DNA of 64,000 bases from Alphaproteobacteria bacterium. GTDB lineage: Bacteria; Pseudomonadota; Alphaproteobacteria; UBA8366; GCA-2717185. Within the stretch, counting starts at the first letter, position 1. Each line of letters opens with the position of its first letter. The position numbers and the translations under genes were made by a program. The stretch spans positions 186,001 through 250,000 of the forward strand of contig WLWY01000005.1 of the NCBI GenBank assembly GCA_012103325.1, read 5' to 3'. This document shows positions 16,547-24,749 of this stretch, piece after piece. Below the pieces are notes generated by a model. The model was not told where the DNA came from. It saw only the letters and a program-made list of their open reading frames with translations, and searched no databases.

Positions 16547-16562
16547 TGGCCCGCATTTTGCT
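16547..16562 (+). promoter_or_regulatory. Sigma-54 (RpoN)-type promoter for the PEP-CTERM gene
   Basis: TGGCCCGCATTTTGCT matches the -24/-12 consensus TGGCAC-N5-TTGCW with one mismatch in the conserved positions and exact 10-base spacing between GG and GC. It lies 112 bases before the PEP-CTERM start, predicting transcription from about 16573. In other bacteria PEP-CTERM genes are known to be driven by RpoN with the PrsK/PrsR two-component system, which makes the match more credible. Neither rpoN nor prsR is in the window. Confidence 0.65.
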
Positions 16563-16580
16563 GCTATAGCCTTAGAGGCC

Positions 16581-16652
16581 CCTGTATATGGGAAAATCGT
16601 AAAGTTTCCCGACAGGAAATGTAGCGTGAGCACACTTATTCGTAGGGTGTGC
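16581..16652 (+). promoter_or_regulatory. Two hairpins in the 5' leader of the PEP-CTERM gene
   Basis: Hairpin 1 pairs CCTGT (16581-16585) with ACAGG (16612-16616) and GGGAAA (16590-16595) with TTTCCC (16605-16610). Hairpin 2 pairs GCACAC (16630-16635) with GTGTGC (16647-16652) perfectly. Both fall between the predicted start of transcription and AGGAG at about 16661. They may stabilise the message or regulate translation; no known riboswitch class was recognised. Confidence 0.45.
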
Positions 16653-16674
16653 GAGATTTTAGGAGCGAAAATTT

Positions 16675-17364
16675 ATGAATTGCACTAAAGCACTGGTTGG
16701 GATCGCTTTAGCAGGCGTTTTCTTTATATCCTCATCGAATAATTCGCATTCTGCCATTGTCAGTTGGGATCTGCTCGATCACGGTTCCGGTGGTTTGGGT
16801 CCTTTCTACGGTTTACGGCTGGATGACACATTGCCCGTTGGTCCTGATAGGCTCTTCAGTTTTGGTGGTGCCTCAACAGCACGGTTGATTTTTGACACCG
16901 CTGGAACAGCGTCCATTAGCGGCACAGTCATCGAAAATGGTGATGGAAGCACTGCCGCATGCTCAGGCGGTAATGACGACAGTCCAGAAGACTGTAGCGT
17001 TTGGGATCTAGAGTACACTTTTTCCGGAATTACGGTTCAAGATGTTGGAGATCCGTTCGCTGGATTTATAGCCACTGGTGGCTCTGGGAGCGTTAATCAA
17101 CAAGGGTCCCTCACAGAGCTTGAGCTCGGGTTCGCGCTAAATGGTGACGACTTGGCGTTCCTTTGGCTTCCCGATGGGCATAGACTACCCGGCGACAATT
17201 CTTCATTAGTCGGTCGCGGATGGGTTGATCCGACTAGTAATTCCTCGGGAGCAAATGATTTCTTGTTCCAAGGCAGAATTGTTCCCGAACCTGGTGCAAT
17301 TGCACTCTTCGGTGTTGGCCTTATTGGGCTTAGCGTCATGCGTCGCCGCAAAAATTTAGCTTAA
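16675..17364 (+). CDS. Small PEP-CTERM sorting domain protein
   Basis: 229-residue exported protein. A signal peptide occupies about 1-27 (ALVGIALAGVFFISSS...SHSA). The body is a beta-rich domain without a recognised family, containing a probable disulfide region (AACSGGNDDSPEDCSV). The C-terminus is VPEPGAIALFGVGLIGLSVMRRRKNLA in outline: VPEP motif, hydrophobic helix, basic end. AGGAG precedes the ATG. Base composition is clearly more AT-rich than its neighbours, suggesting recent acquisition. It forms a monocistronic unit bounded by a sigma-54-type promoter and a strong terminator. Confidence 0.85.
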   Translation: MNCTKALVGIALAGVFFISSSNNSHSAIVSWDLLDHGSGGLGPFYGLRLDDTLPVGPDRLFSFGGASTARLIFDTAGTASISGTVIENGDGSTAACSGGNDDSPEDCSVWDLEYTFSGITVQDVGDPFAGFIATGGSGSVNQQGSLTELELGFALNGDDLAFLWLPDGHRLPGDNSSLVGRGWVDPTSNSSGANDFLFQGRIVPEPGAIALFGVGLIGLSVMRRRKNLA

Positions 17365-17386
17365 CAGGCCAAGATAATTCGTTTAG

Positions 17387-17411
17387 CGGCGGCCGTTAGG
17401 CCGCCGTTTTT
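17387..17411 (+). terminator. Rho-independent terminator after the PEP-CTERM gene
   Basis: Perfect 8-bp stem CGGCGGCC (17387-17394) and GGCCGCCG (17399-17406) with a GTTA loop, followed by TTTTT. It lies 23 bases after the stop codon and ends the single-gene transcript. Confidence 0.85.
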
Positions 17412-17560
17412 CGTAATGGTTTCCGGAATCACCGATATGCGACCTTGACCTAAAAGCGGCTAATGGGTGACCCCTAGTGTGCGGTTTCGCCGTCCAGCTT
17501 AACAGACAACCGTACCGGCATCACGCCCCCTTTCCCAGCTCGGCAACAGGGGAATCTGTG

Positions 17561-18532
17561 TTATTTGTTTAGCGAGGGTCCCGATAGAAGGCGGTTGTTC
17601 AAGGCCTGCAGCGGACGGGCGTTTTCACCGCCGACGGCTTGCAAGAACTTCTCGATCTGGGCGCGGCTCACCGTAACCGTCTTATTGGAAACAAACCAGT
17701 TTACCCCTTCGCTGCAGGGCGGCGTCGTCAGTGACCCCATATAGCGATAGAACTGGGTACCGGACGGCACCAGATCGCCGGCGTTGATCGCGACACGGGC
17801 ATGCGTTGCGGATGCGCCTGCCTGCATCGGCATGTGATCCCACATTTCCATCAGCGCGATGTTTTCCGCGCCGCTTTCCATGAACACACCAACGACAGCC
17901 AACTGGCCCTTGGCATTCTTATGCACCAGATGCGCCTCAATCGGATAACGCTTGCCGTCTCGGCCGTGCTCGCTCGGGGAATGGAAGTGGAACTGCAGCA
18001 ACTCGAAGCGTTCGCCGTTGATGGAGATACCACTGCCGGCGCCATATCCGACCTGGAAGGTGTGGCCGTTGTTCAGTACCTGCAGGACAGAGGCCTTATA
18101 ATCGAACTCGATATCGACCTCACCTTGGACGGCAGGGCCTTGAAGGTTGATTGGCGATTGCATGCGGCCCTTGCCACAGGCCTCGTACTCCGCTTTCAAG
18201 AGACCCCATCTGTCGGGCCCATTCTCCCCGCTATAGCTCCAGGGACTGGTGTGGCCGCCACCAAGGGCAGGTTTTGCGGCTGTGCCATGAGCGGTTGCCG
18301 CTACTTTGGAGGGGCTGGCCTTCGTATCGCCATGCCCCGCCGAGGCTGGCTTTATGGCACGCACCCGTTCCGACAAGGAACCACCGCCACTCGCTTGGCC
18401 CGCTTGCTTGGCTTCCGACGCGATCTGGGTGTTATGGCCATTGCCGTGCGTTGACGATTCGGCCATTGCGACACCGGCGCCTACCAGCAGGGTCAGTGAC
18501 GTTGTCAGCGTCAAAAATGATTTATTCCGCAT
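17561..18532 (-). CDS. Periplasmic alpha-carbonic anhydrase with long linker
   Basis: 323-residue zinc enzyme hydrating CO2 in the periplasm. A signal peptide (1-24, ending AMA) is followed by about 70 residues of Ser/Gly/Ala/His-rich linker (25-96), longer than usual. The alpha-CA domain (97-323) shows WSYSGENGPDRWG, QSPINL (125-130), NNGHTFQV, zinc ligands H182 and H184 (QFHFHSPSEH) and H201 (EAHLVH), and the substrate pocket SLTTPPCSEGVNW. It lies 47 bases downstream of the chemoreceptor gene on the same strand. Confidence 0.95.
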   Translation of the reverse strand: MRNKSFLTLTTSLTLLVGAGVAMAESSTHGNGHNTQIASEAKQAGQASGGGSLSERVRAIKPASAGHGDTKASPSKVAATAHGTAAKPALGGGHTSPWSYSGENGPDRWGLLKAEYEACGKGRMQSPINLQGPAVQGEVDIEFDYKASVLQVLNNGHTFQVGYGAGSGISINGERFELLQFHFHSPSEHGRDGKRYPIEAHLVHKNAKGQLAVVGVFMESGAENIALMEMWDHMPMQAGASATHARVAINAGDLVPSGTQFYRYMGSLTTPPCSEGVNWFVSNKTVTVSRAQIEKFLQAVGGENARPLQALNNRLLSGPSLNK

Positions 18533-18579
18533 GGTAAGCTTGCTCTTTCAGGTTCTTTGTATCCGTATCGCCTGTTTGC

Positions 18580-20352
18580 TTACGCTGCACGGAGCCCGGC
18601 CAGGAACGTATCCATTTCACGGCGAAGGCCTTCCGCCTGTTGCGACAACTCACCGGTCGCATCCAGCACCATCTTTGCGGATTGACCGGATTCGCCTGCC
18701 GCATCGCTTACGCCGCCTATGGTGCTGCTCACTTCCTGTGTGCCCCGAGCGGCTTGCTGTACGTTGCTGGCGATTTCACTCGTCGCGGCGCTCTGCTCCT
18801 CCACGGCGGAAGCAACAGCCGTCGCCACGTGACTGACATCTTCGATCTCCTTCCGGATTTCTCCGATCGCCGTTGAGGTGTCGGCAACGACGCCCTGGAT
18901 ACTGCCGATCTGCTGTGCAATCTCTTCGGTCGCCGTGCCCGTCTGACTGGCCAGGGATTTGACCTCCGAGGCGACGACCGCAAAGCCCTTGCCGGCTTCA
19001 CCAGCACGGGCCGCTTCGATCGTCGCGTTGAGCGCCAATAAGTTGGTCTGCGCGGCGATGTCGTTGATCAGATCAACGACCTCTCCGATGCGGCCGGCCG
19101 CTTCGGAGAGATTACTGACCGTCTCGGTCGCGGTCGTCGACCGCGTCACTGCGCTTTGCACCTTTTGATCGGCATCGCTGATCTGACGGCTGATTTCGGT
19201 GATCGACGCTCCCAGCTCTTCTGCCGCGGCAGCGACCGTCTGCACATTGGTCGAAGCCTCTTCGGAGGCAGCCGCAACCGCTGTTGCTTGCTTGCTCGTC
19301 TGCTCGGCGTTTGCCGACATGCCTTGCGCAGACGATTGCATCTCCGTCGCGGCGGACGCTATGCTTTCGACGACACCTTTGACACTGTTCTCAAGATCAT
19401 CGGCCATCTTCAGGAGATCCTGACGCCGTTGTTCCTCGGCACGTTTTTCTGCTTCGGCGCTCTCCTCCTTCAGCCGTTGCGCTTCGATCGTCGTCTCTTT
19501 GAAGGACTGGAAGGCTAGGCCAACCTGGCCAATCTCGTCTGTCGAACGGACCGCCACGTCAACCGACGTATCGCCCTGTGCCAGCGCGTTCAGCGCGTCG
19601 ACGGTGTTGATAAGCGGTGCCGAGACGAAGCGGCGGACGACAAATATAGTCGATGCAAAACCCAAGACCGTCGCGACCGCGGAAAGGATCACAAGCATCT
19701 GTAGGGCTGCCTTCTCGTGTTCCTCCGCAGTTAAAGCCGCCTTTCTGGTGAAGGTCTCGACTTCGGACAATAGGGCCACGAGTTCGTGGTTCAGTTTTTC
19801 TTCTTCCGCTTCCACCTCGAACGCCAGTGAAATCGCTTCCTTGTTTTTTCCCGCGACCAGCAGCTCCAGGACATGCAGGGCATGTTCGTCGAAGGTCCCA
19901 TGCGCTTTCTCGATCTTCTTGAGTGCGCTCAGCACATGCGTGAACTCCTCCTTAGCGTACGGCGTTACGGCGTTCTTTATTGCATCGGCCGCGAGCGCCT
20001 CGCCTTCCTTGATCTCTTTATCGACCTTACCGGCCAGGCTTTCAAAATGCTCCGTGGCGGTCGCAAAATGCTCACGTGCGGCTGGCTCATGGGCCATTTC
20101 TTCCCCGAACCGGATGGCACGCTCGAAATATACCGACTGTTCAAGCTGATGGGTGGTGATTTTGCTGAGGATCTCGGTGAGCGGTATATCGCGCTCCGCA
20201 ATACCTGTCAGTTCCTCGCCAATCTTGTAGATTTGATAAATTGCCGTGCCGGCGACCGTTATCATCAGAACAATTATGATAGAGACAATCGACTGTATCT
20301 TTGTTCCGACATTGAGATTGGTGAAAAAGCTAAAAACCCCGGAATTACTCAT
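18580..20352 (-). CDS. Methyl-accepting chemotaxis protein
   Basis: 590-residue transmembrane chemoreceptor. TM1 is about 20-42 ([24 protein letters not shown]). A periplasmic helical sensor (about 43-210) resembles a four-helix bundle rich in charged residues. TM2 is about 213-237 ([19 protein letters not shown]). A HAMP domain spans about 238-290, followed by a long cytoplasmic coiled coil with the hairpin tip [34 protein letters not shown] in outline and [19 protein letters not shown]. No C-terminal CheR-binding pentapeptide is evident. The ligand is unknown. Chemotaxis signalling genes are not in the window. Confidence 0.94.
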   Translation of the reverse strand: MSNSGVFSFFTNLNVGTKIQSIVSIIIVLMITVAGTAIYQIYKIGEELTGIAERDIPLTEILSKITTHQLEQSVYFERAIRFGEEMAHEPAAREHFATATEHFESLAGKVDKEIKEGEALAADAIKNAVTPYAKEEFTHVLSALKKIEKAHGTFDEHALHVLELLVAGKNKEAISLAFEVEAEEEKLNHELVALLSEVETFTRKAALTAEEHEKAALQMLVILSAVATVLGFASTIFVVRRFVSAPLINTVDALNALAQGDTSVDVAVRSTDEIGQVGLAFQSFKETTIEAQRLKEESAEAEKRAEEQRRQDLLKMADDLENSVKGVVESIASAATEMQSSAQGMSANAEQTSKQATAVAAASEEASTNVQTVAAAAEELGASITEISRQISDADQKVQSAVTRSTTATETVSNLSEAAGRIGEVVDLINDIAAQTNLLALNATIEAARAGEAGKGFAVVASEVKSLASQTGTATEEIAQQIGSIQGVVADTSTAIGEIRKEIEDVSHVATAVASAVEEQSAATSEIASNVQQAARGTQEVSSTIGGVSDAAGESGQSAKMVLDATGELSQQAEGLRREMDTFLAGLRAA

Positions 20353-20913
20353 GATTGAATTGCCTCATCTAGTTAACAAATATTGGTATAAGTTTCCCCG
20401 ACAGCATTCTCTACCGACACCGGGAATTCTCAATAAACCCACCAAAACTAAAATTTTTTATGAAGTTTTTTTTCTTAATTGATAAAATACAACGGCGTAA
20501 TTATTGTTAATTAAAAGTTTTTTTTAGACGCTTAGACGTTGAATTACTTCAATTAATTTTCCGATTTTATCAGAGGTTGAATTTTTCGTTTCTCGTATTT
20601 TGGGACGTCTCTTATGACTCTTTGGCGGTTTCTCGAGATAACTTTGTCAAAACAAGCATGCCCGCTTCTAATTGATCCAACATGCTGTTTCCATAAACAG
20701 GGATCCGCAGCATTGACTTCCGAGTTCGGTCAAAGCCGGAACAATTTACGCTGCTCTTTCGCAAGCCGGTCACGATCAGTTCGCGGCCATCGGAGGCAAG
20801 AAACTTATTCCGTGAGCCGATGCCCTAGCGGACAAATCGTAGCCGATATCGCACGGCCCCCAAAATCGCCGCGCCACTGTGGGACTCGCGGCATCGGGCT
20901 GTTATTGTGCGGC
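20353..20913. other. 561-bp intergenic region before ribE
   Basis: The left part (about 20380-20600) is strongly AT-rich with long T runs and a TTGAA/TTCAA dyad; it probably holds the chemoreceptor promoter (minus strand). The right part has the HTH relic at 20717-20842 and then about 70 bases leading to ribE. No FMN riboswitch consensus (AGGGT..., CCCA/TGGTGAAAT-like blocks) was recognised. The frame open upstream of ribE is not convincing as coding. Confidence 0.55.
20717..20842 (+). pseudogene. Relic of an excisionase-type (HTH_17) DNA-binding protein
   Basis: In this frame the translation is SVKAGTIYAALSQAG, HDQFAAIGGKKLIP, a TGA stop, then ADALADKS and a TAG. The pattern (TIYxxL...G, then IGGKKLIPxADAL) is the wing region of the small excisionase-type helix-turn-helix proteins that accompany integrases and prophages. 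The N-terminus is missing (a stop at 20714) and the TGA interrupts the conserved end, so it is a dead fragment. It sits at the ribE-proximal end of the accessory block. Confidence 0.42.
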
Positions 20914-21513
20914 ATGTTTACGGGACTGATTACGGATATCGGTGAGGTGCGGGAGGTCGAGCGGTCGACCGATGCCCGTTTTGTTATCGCAACAGCCTAC
21001 GATATGGCTGCCGTTGAGATCGGCGCGTCGATTGCATGTTCGGGCGCATGCCTGACCGTGGTCGAGAAGACAGCCGATTCATTCCTGGTCGATGTTTCGG
21101 CGGAGACGCTGGCCTGCACGACATTGGGACAGTGGCAGGAAGGACGGCGCATCAACCTGGAGCAGTCGTTGCGGCTTGGCGCCGAATTGGGCGGCCATCT
21201 GGTCCAGGGGCATGTCGACGACGTGGCGGCGGTCACGGCGCGGCGTCCCGATGGCGAGAGCATACGGTTCGAATTCGAGGCGCCGGAAGAACTGGCGTAC
21301 TATATCGCGCGCAAGGGCTCGGTTGCGATCGACGGGATCTCTTTGACGGTGAATGAGGTCGATAAACGCCGGTTCGGCGTCAACATCATACCGCACACCG
21401 CGCAGCAAACGACGCTGGGGGCGACCCAACCCGGCGATAACGTCAATCTTGAGGTGGACCTGCTGGCCCGATATGTTGCGCGCCTTCAGGAAGCGCGGTC
21501 ATCCGGATCCTAG
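20914..21513 (+). CDS. ribE: Riboflavin synthase, alpha chain
   Basis: 199-residue enzyme that dismutates two 6,7-dimethyl-8-ribityllumazine molecules into riboflavin and the pyrimidine precursor. It has the duplicated lumazine-binding barrel: MFTGLITDIGEV with GACLTVVE in the first half, and GHLVQGHVDDVA with GISLTVNEVD in the second. The ATG at 20914 gives the canonical MFTGL start; the open frame extends upstream but that part is not homologous. It opens the ribE-ribBX-ribH-nusB-thiL run and is separated from ribD by 18 kb. Confidence 0.96.
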   Translation: MFTGLITDIGEVREVERSTDARFVIATAYDMAAVEIGASIACSGACLTVVEKTADSFLVDVSAETLACTTLGQWQEGRRINLEQSLRLGAELGGHLVQGHVDDVAAVTARRPDGESIRFEFEAPEELAYYIARKGSVAIDGISLTVNEVDKRRFGVNIIPHTAQQTTLGATQPGDNVNLEVDLLARYVARLQEARSSGS

Positions 21514-21561
21514 CGAGGGGCCGGATACTGTGACAGCGATGCTAGCGGCAGGTGAACGAAC

Positions 21562-22710
21562 GTGAGTTTCAAAGACTATAAATCTACGGCCGAGGAACTG
21601 ATCGAAGACGCGCGGAACGGCAAGATGTTCGTGTTGGTCGATGATGAGGATCGCGAAAACGAAGGCGACCTTGTCATTCCGGCGCAAATGGCGACGCCGG
21701 AAACGATCAATTTCATGGCCAAGCACGGACGCGGGTTGGTCTGCCTGGCGATGACGAAGGAGCGGGTCGACGATCTCGGCCTGACCTTGTTGCCGCAGCA
21801 GAATTCTAGCCGCCTGGAGACCGCCTTTACCGTGTCGATCGAAGCGCGGGAAGGGGTGACGACGGGTATTTCAGCGCCGGACCGGGCGCGCACTGTCGCC
21901 GTCGCCATCGATCCCACCAAAGGTGCCGCCGATGTCGCGACGCCAGGTCACATTTTTCCGCTGGTGGCGCGCGATGGCGGTGTTCTAGTGCGCTCTGGGC
22001 ACACCGAAGCGTCCGTCGATATCGCCCGCCTTGCGGGCCTGAATCCGGCCGGTGTGATCTGCGAGATCATGAACGACGACGGCACCATGGCGCGCCGCGA
22101 AGATCTGGTGAAGTTCGCGCAGTTCCACAATTTGAAGATTGGGACGATTGCCGATCTGATCGCCTATCGCCGCCGTCATGACCGTACGATCGAACGGGTC
22201 GCGGAAACCGTCATGAACAGCGAGTACGGCGGCGACTGGAAACTCTATGTCTACGCCAACAAGATCAATTATTCAGAGCACGTTGCGCTCGTAAAGGGCG
22301 ACATTGCCGGATCGGAGCCGCCGCTGGTGCGGATGCACGCGATCAACCTGTTCAACGATGCGCTCGGCGCCCAGCGAAGCGGCAAGGCCGGCGATTTGCA
22401 GGGCGCGATGCGGAAAATCGGCGAGGAGGGGCGGGGTGTCGTGGTTGTCATCCGCGAGTGGTACCCGACGATCATTTCCGACCGCGTGCACGCCGCGAAT
22501 GATGAGCTGTCACGGGTCGTCGTGACCGATCCCAGCGAATTGCGCGATTACGGCATGGGCGCGCAAATTTTGCTCGATCTGGGCGTCAGTGACATGGTGC
22601 TGTTGTCGAATTCGCCGAAGATGCGGGTGATCGGAATCGACGGCTACGGCCTGAACGTGGTGGATCAATGTCCGATAGAAGAAAGGTTTAGGCAGACGGA
22701 GCATGACTGA
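21562..22710 (+). CDS. ribB: 3,4-dihydroxy-2-butanone 4-phosphate synthase with degenerate RibA-like domain (RibBX type)
   Basis: 382 residues. The N-terminal RibB domain (about 1-205) is intact, with the acidic DDEDRENEGDL loop at about 28-38 and the GHTEASVD block; it makes the four-carbon riboflavin precursor from ribulose 5-phosphate. The C-terminal part (about 210-380) has the GTP cyclohydrolase II fold outline but lacks the three zinc cysteines (the CxxGD...C-x-C region reads VRMHAINLFNDALGAQRSG), so it should not hydrolyse GTP. Such RibBX fusions are known in proteobacteria. GTG start at 21562. Its end overlaps ribH by eight bases. A separate RibA is expected elsewhere. Confidence 0.92.
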   Translation: MSFKDYKSTAEELIEDARNGKMFVLVDDEDRENEGDLVIPAQMATPETINFMAKHGRGLVCLAMTKERVDDLGLTLLPQQNSSRLETAFTVSIEAREGVTTGISAPDRARTVAVAIDPTKGAADVATPGHIFPLVARDGGVLVRSGHTEASVDIARLAGLNPAGVICEIMNDDGTMARREDLVKFAQFHNLKIGTIADLIAYRRRHDRTIERVAETVMNSEYGGDWKLYVYANKINYSEHVALVKGDIAGSEPPLVRMHAINLFNDALGAQRSGKAGDLQGAMRKIGEEGRGVVVVIREWYPTIISDRVHAANDELSRVVVTDPSELRDYGMGAQILLDLGVSDMVLLSNSPKMRVIGIDGYGLNVVDQCPIEERFRQTEHD

Positions 22711-23164
22711 GCCCAAGCCGCATATACTGATCGCCGAGTCGCGATATTACAAAGAGATCGCCGAGGAATTGCTTGCCGGCGCGCTGGCCGCGTTCGACGC
22801 CGCCGGCGCCACATATGAGCGCGTGGAAGTGCCCGGTGCGTTTGAAATCCCGGCGGCGGTCAAGATGGCTTTCGAAGCCGGCAAAGGCGCGCGGCGGCCC
22901 TTCGATGGCTATATCGGCCTCGGATGCGTCATTCGCGGTGAGACGACGCATTACGACTATGTCTGCCAGGAAAGCGCGCGCGGATTGCAGGATCTGGCGC
23001 TGCAGCACGGGCTCGCGATCGGCTATGGCGTTTTGACCACGGAGAACCGGGAACAGGCCTGGGTACGCGCCGACCGGAAGCAGGGCGACAAGGGCGGATA
23101 TGTGGCGAATGCGTGCCTTTCCATGGTGGCGCTGCGCCGGCAGTTCGGTCTCGACGGTCAATGA
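22703..23164 (+). CDS. ribH: 6,7-dimethyl-8-ribityllumazine synthase
   Basis: 153-residue penultimate riboflavin enzyme joining the pyrimidine and four-carbon precursors. Landmarks are ESRYYKEIAEELLAGA, VPGAFEIPAAVKMA, the GLGCVIRGETTHYDYV phosphate/active-site region, and IGYGVLTTENREQA. The conserved catalytic His is in TTHYDY. Standard length. It overlaps ribB by eight bases and nusB by four (ATGA), so translation is likely coupled through the operon. Confidence 0.96.
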   Translation: MTEPKPHILIAESRYYKEIAEELLAGALAAFDAAGATYERVEVPGAFEIPAAVKMAFEAGKGARRPFDGYIGLGCVIRGETTHYDYVCQESARGLQDLALQHGLAIGYGVLTTENREQAWVRADRKQGDKGGYVANACLSMVALRRQFGLDGQ

Positions 23165-23667
23165 CCCGCAAGCGGCCTTCGGTGTCGCGGGGCAGACGGC
23201 GTAGTGCGGCGCGGCTGGCAGCGGTGCAGGCGCTGTATCAGCTCGATGTCGCTGGGGGCGGCGCGGAATCGGTCGTCGGCGAATTCAACCGATACCGTTT
23301 GGGTGGCGAGGCGGAAGGCGCGCGCCTGGTCGAAGCAGAACCCGAACTGTTCGGCGATCTGGTGCTTGGCGTCACCAGCCGTCGTGCGGAAATCGACGAG
23401 CGGCTGGATGCAATCCTGAGCGATGAGTTGCCGCTGGCCAAGCTGGAACTCTTGATCCAGGCGATCCTACGGGCCGGCGCATACGAGTTACTGGCGCGCC
23501 AGGACATCGACCCGCCGCTGACGATCAGCGAGTATGTTGACGTTGCGAACTCTTTTTTCGTGCGCCGGGAGTCCACGATGGTCAACGGCGTCCTCGATAA
23601 GTTGGCACGTGAGATCCGGCCCGACGGCATGGGAGACCGCCCGCATGGAGAGCGAAGCGAGGCGTAG
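23161..23667 (+). CDS. nusB: Transcription antitermination factor NusB
   Basis: 168-residue all-helical protein that with NusE binds boxA RNA in rRNA antitermination. Features are the basic N-terminus RGRRRSAARLAAVQALYQLDVAG, AILRAGAYELL, and the C-terminal SEYVDVANSFF...VNGVLDKLARE. The ATG at 23161 overlaps the ribH stop (ATGA). Linkage of nusB to riboflavin genes is usual in proteobacteria. Its 3' end overlaps thiL by 23 bases. Confidence 0.95.
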   Translation: MTRKRPSVSRGRRRSAARLAAVQALYQLDVAGGGAESVVGEFNRYRLGGEAEGARLVEAEPELFGDLVLGVTSRRAEIDERLDAILSDELPLAKLELLIQAILRAGAYELLARQDIDPPLTISEYVDVANSFFVRRESTMVNGVLDKLAREIRPDGMGDRPHGERSEA

Positions 23668-24634
23668 TGAATTCGACCGTATTGCGCGGTATTTCGCGCC
23701 GCTAGCCGAGTCGTTTCCAGGCGCCTTCGGCTTGCGGGACGATGCCGCCGTCATCGCGCCGTCGGCGGGCGCGGAATTCGTCATTACGACCGATACCATC
23801 GTTGCTGGCGTTCACTATGTCGGGGACGAGGCGCCGGGGCTTGTCGCGGCCAAACTGTTGCGCGTCAATCTATCCGACCTCGCCGCGATGGGCGCGCGGC
23901 CGCGGGCCTACACACTGAACATTGCCCTGCCCGAAAGCATCGACGAGACGTGGCTGGCGGCATTTGCCGGCGGACTGGCCGACGATCAGGCGCGTTTCGG
24001 CATTACCTTGATCGGGGGCGATTCGGTCAGCACGCCGGGTCCTGCGGTGTTTACCTTGACCGCAATCGGCGAAGTCGCGTCGGGGCGTGCCCTACGCCGT
24101 GCTGGGGCCCGGCCGGACGAAATCGTTTTCGTCAGCGGGACTGTCGGCGATGGTGCGCTCGGCCTGCGGGCGGCGCGCGGGACGCTCGCGGGGCTGGATC
24201 AGAAGGCCGCCGCTGCCCTGATCGAGCGCTACAGGCTGCCGCGGCCAAGGTTGGAACTCGGTCAGCGCCTGGCCGGGCTGGCGCATGCGGCGGCCGATAT
24301 CTCCGACGGGCTCGTCGCCGACCTCGGACATATCGTCGCAGCGTCCGGTGTCGCCGCGACAATCGAGGCCGATGCCGTGCCCTTGTCGTCCGCGGCGCGG
24401 GCCGCAATCGGTGCGCAGCCTGAATTGCGGGAGACCGTTCTGACCGGTGGCGACGATTACGAACTGATATTCTGTGCGCCGGAGACTGCTGCCGATGCGA
24501 TACAGGCCGTGGCGAAGGAAATCGATCTACCGCTTACGGCAATCGGGAAGATAGCTGAGGGCGCTGGCGTGCGCGTGCTGGATGCGGGCGGGACGCCGAT
24601 GACATTGACGCAATCCGGCTATTCGCATGGATAA
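23645..24634 (+). CDS. thiL: Thiamine-monophosphate kinase
   Basis: 329-residue ATP-dependent kinase making thiamine diphosphate. Landmarks are FGLRDDAAVI, TTDTIVAGVHYV, the metal/nucleotide site KLLRVNLSDLAAMGARP, LIGGDSV, the AADISDGLVADLGHI block and TGGDDYELIF. ATG at 23645 gives the usual N-terminus and overlaps the 3' end of nusB; starts further upstream lie inside nusB. It closes the riboflavin/nusB operon. Confidence 0.95.
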   Translation: MESEARRSEFDRIARYFAPLAESFPGAFGLRDDAAVIAPSAGAEFVITTDTIVAGVHYVGDEAPGLVAAKLLRVNLSDLAAMGARPRAYTLNIALPESIDETWLAAFAGGLADDQARFGITLIGGDSVSTPGPAVFTLTAIGEVASGRALRRAGARPDEIVFVSGTVGDGALGLRAARGTLAGLDQKAAAALIERYRLPRPRLELGQRLAGLAHAAADISDGLVADLGHIVAASGVAATIEADAVPLSSAARAAIGAQPELRETVLTGGDDYELIFCAPETAADAIQAVAKEIDLPLTAIGKIAEGAGVRVLDAGGTPMTLTQSGYSHG

Positions 24635-24749
24635 CGCTGCCCCTCGACGGCGTTAACCATGCGGTAAGGACCCACCGGGTACGGTTCACGGGGACTACCA
24701 CTGCAGGCTGTTCCTGCTAAAAGAGGCGCCGAGCGGAATCGGTGGGGGC

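Larger units (their letters stand above)
16271..16674. other. 404-bp upstream region of the second PEP-CTERM gene
   Basis: AT-richer than its surroundings, especially 16440-16560. It holds an imperfect hairpin near 16321-16355 (GGGGC...GCCCC), a sigma-54-type promoter at 16547-16562 and two hairpins in the presumed leader (16581-16616 and 16630-16652), listed separately. No coding sequence is supported. Confidence 0.6.

Noticed and set aside
20641..20913. FMN riboswitch before ribE
   Set aside because: I searched by eye for the conserved RFN blocks and did not find them; the region instead holds the HTH relic.
20614..20913. Extended N-terminus of ribE
   Set aside because: The frame is open but the added 100 residues are not riboflavin-synthase-like; the canonical MFTGL start is at 20914.
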